From CAJMNU01 sp905214855 (GTDB lineage: Bacteria > Bacillota > Clostridia > Lachnospirales > Lachnospiraceae), in assembly GCA_937890595.1 (NCBI GenBank), contig CALADM010000025.1:124001-188000 (forward strand): a stretch of DNA of 64,000 bases. Direction: 5' to 3'. A model generated the notes under the pieces. That model worked only from the letters and a program-made list of their open reading frames with translations. It was not told where the DNA came from and made no database searches. The translations under genes were made by a program, and so were the position numbers. This document shows, piece after piece, positions 62,857 to 64,000 of this stretch. The stretch's first letter is position 1, and every line of letters begins with the position of its first letter.

Positions 62857-63879
62857 CTAGGCATTCTCTTCTGCATTCTTTTCCAGTGTCAGACTCTTCC
62901 TGATCTTTTCATTGATCTCCTGTTCTTTAAAAGCTACACACTGAATGATAGAATTACAGATTTCTGTTGCTTTGGAGTTTCCATGAGCTTTTACAACCAG
63001 CCCGTTAAGTCCTAAAAGAGGTGCACCTCCATACTGGCTGGCATCGAAACTTTTCAATGTCTGTTTCAAAGCCGGTTTTACCAAAAGAGCACCAATCTTT
63101 GCCTTTAACCCACTGTTCATCATACTTGATTTGATCTTATGGATCAAAGTTGCTCCCACTCCTTCATACAGTTTCAGAATGACATTTCCAACAAATGCTT
63201 CACTGACAATGACATCTGCTCCTCCATGTGGAATCTCACGTGCTTCAATGCTTCCGATAAAGTTGATATCATCACATTGCTTTAAAAGTGGAAACGTCTC
63301 TTTCACCAGAGCATTTCCCTTTTCCTCTTCCGCACCAATGTTTACAATCGCAACGCGTGGATTTTTGATTCCCACTACATTTTCCATATAGATAGAACCA
63401 ATCCTTGCGAACTGCACCAAATGAGATGGTCTTGCATCCACGTTTGCTCCACAGTCGATCAGCAGGGAAACTCCATTTTCTGTTGGAATCAGCGGCGCTA
63501 ATGGAGGTCTTTCTACTCCTTTTATCCTCCCTACTATTACCTGACCTCCAACTAAGATTGCCCCGGAACTTCCGGCTGATACAAATGCATCTGCCTGTTT
63601 TTGTTTTACCAGGTTCATTCCTACCACGATAGAAGAATCCTTCTTGCGGCGAATCGCATTCACCGGAGCCTCCTCTGTTGCAATCACCTCCGATGCATGT
63701 ATCACTTCGATCTGTGCTGGATTATATGTATGCTTCTTTAGTTCTTCTTTTACTGCATCTTCTTTTCCAACCAACAGGATCTTAATCTCGCTCTTCTTTG
63801 CAGCCGCTGCCACAGCACCGGCTACGATCTCTGAAGGCGCATTATCACCGCCCATAGCATCTACTGCCACTGTAATCAT
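62857..63879 (-). CDS. plsX: Phosphate acyltransferase PlsX
   Basis: This 340-residue enzyme makes acyl-phosphate from acyl-ACP for PlsY. It starts MITVAVDAMGGDNAPSEIVA, with VSAGSSGAILVGGQVIVGRI, LLIDCGANVDARPSHLVQFA and VVSEAFVGNVILKLYEG-like (VIVSEAFVGNVILKLYEGVG) further on. It heads the plsX-acpP-rnc-smc-ftsY run, and a promoter with a palindromic -10 lies upstream. Confidence 0.97.
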   Translation of the reverse strand: MITVAVDAMGGDNAPSEIVAGAVAAAAKKSEIKILLVGKEDAVKEELKKHTYNPAQIEVIHASEVIATEEAPVNAIRRKKDSSIVVGMNLVKQKQADAFVSAGSSGAILVGGQVIVGRIKGVERPPLAPLIPTENGVSLLIDCGANVDARPSHLVQFARIGSIYMENVVGIKNPRVAIVNIGAEEEKGNALVKETFPLLKQCDDINFIGSIEAREIPHGGADVIVSEAFVGNVILKLYEGVGATLIHKIKSSMMNSGLKAKIGALLVKPALKQTLKSFDASQYGGAPLLGLNGLVVKAHGNSKATEICNSIIQCVAFKEQEINEKIRKSLTLEKNAEENA

Positions 63880-63921
63880 GTCTTTTTCTCCTTCCGTCTG
63901 ATGGCTCAGATAATCTAATTC

Positions 63922-63952
63922 ATAATATACTAGATATTATTCTATAAATCAA
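63922..63952 (-). promoter_or_regulatory. SigA-type promoter of plsX with palindromic -10 region
   Basis: On the minus strand TTGATT, 17 bases, TATATT. The 19-base sequence at 63922-63940 has 6-bp arms (ATAATA/TATTAT) around a CTAG centre and covers the -10, so a regulator could sit there. It does not match the FapR site that controls plsX in Bacillus. Confidence 0.55.
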
Positions 63953-64000
63953 CCGATTTTTTCAGTGCATTTTTCACAAAAAGTGTCCTATTTTACTTTT

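Noticed and set aside
1..64000. CRISPR arrays, transposons, prophage genes, tRNA or rRNA genes, defence islands
   Set aside because: No spaced direct repeats, transposase or integrase motifs, or RNA gene sequences were seen; the window is packed with core genes.

Overview
The window is a piece of chromosome from a low-GC, endospore-forming Firmicute, most likely a member of the Lachnospiraceae (Clostridia); I cannot name the genus. Support for this comes from sporulation genes (spoIVA, yqfC, yqfD, a SpoVB-like flippase, a BofC-like protein), Firmicute gene orders (plsX-acpP-rnc-smc-ftsY; ylxM-ffh-rpsP-khpA-rimM-trmD-rplS; yqfC-yqfD-phoH-ybeY), AGGAGG-type ribosome binding sites and TTGACA/TATAAT-type promoters. 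Nearly everything is transcribed from the minus strand. The exceptions are a MATE transporter, a DUF4397 protein and a PRPP-synthetase-like gene.

Layout from left to right. 1-6.3 kb: mutL (cut by the window edge), mutS, an L,D-transpeptidase and miaB. 6.5-7.9 kb: plus-strand MATE gene. 8.0-14.2 kb: operon of two flavoprotein oxidoreductases, proB, a YnzC-like protein, 5-formyl-THF cyclo-ligase and proA. 14.3-15.2 kb: plus-strand DUF4397 protein with a possible late-sporulation promoter. 15.3-20.6 kb: operon yqfC-yqfD-phoH-ybeY-flippase-BofC-like. 20.8-25.1 kb: rpsU, alaS, a 37-residue membrane peptide gene and tyrS. 25.3-30.6 kb: LprI-like lipo/membrane protein, rnhA, beta-CASP RNase, spoIVA, small HD protein. 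30.7-35.6 kb: complete branched-chain amino acid ABC transporter. 35.8-40.3 kb: gpsA, plsY, der, DUF512 radical-SAM protein. 40.6-41.8 kb: plus-strand PRPP-synthetase-like gene. 41.8-45.3 kb: pgeF, yraN, rnhB, rbgA, lepB. 45.5-49.9 kb: rplS (with leader RNA), trmD, rimM, khpA, rpsP, ffh, ylxM. 49.9-52.7 kb: bioY with a BirA operator, hflC, hflK. 53-57.1 kb: MATE, CLC-family transporter of probable fluoride type, threonine ammonia-lyase. 57.2-63.9 kb: ftsY, smc, rnc, acpP, plsX.

The gene content is mostly core: translation and RNA processing, protein targeting (ffh, ftsY, lepB), phospholipid and fatty-acid synthesis (plsX, acpP, plsY, gpsA), DNA repair and chromosome structure, proline synthesis, and sporulation. 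I found no insertion sequence, prophage, CRISPR array, tRNA or rRNA gene, and no defence system. The less ordinary signals are in the non-coding DNA. Several inverted repeats carry the -35 box of the downstream promoter in one arm (bioY, liv operon, plsY, lepB). A hairpin can cover the spoIVA ribosome binding site. An alternately pairing structure with a mini-ORF lies before rimM. There is a junction-like rplS leader. An apparent frame break at an A6 run lies at the start of yraN, and two flavoprotein genes overlap out of frame by 149 bases.
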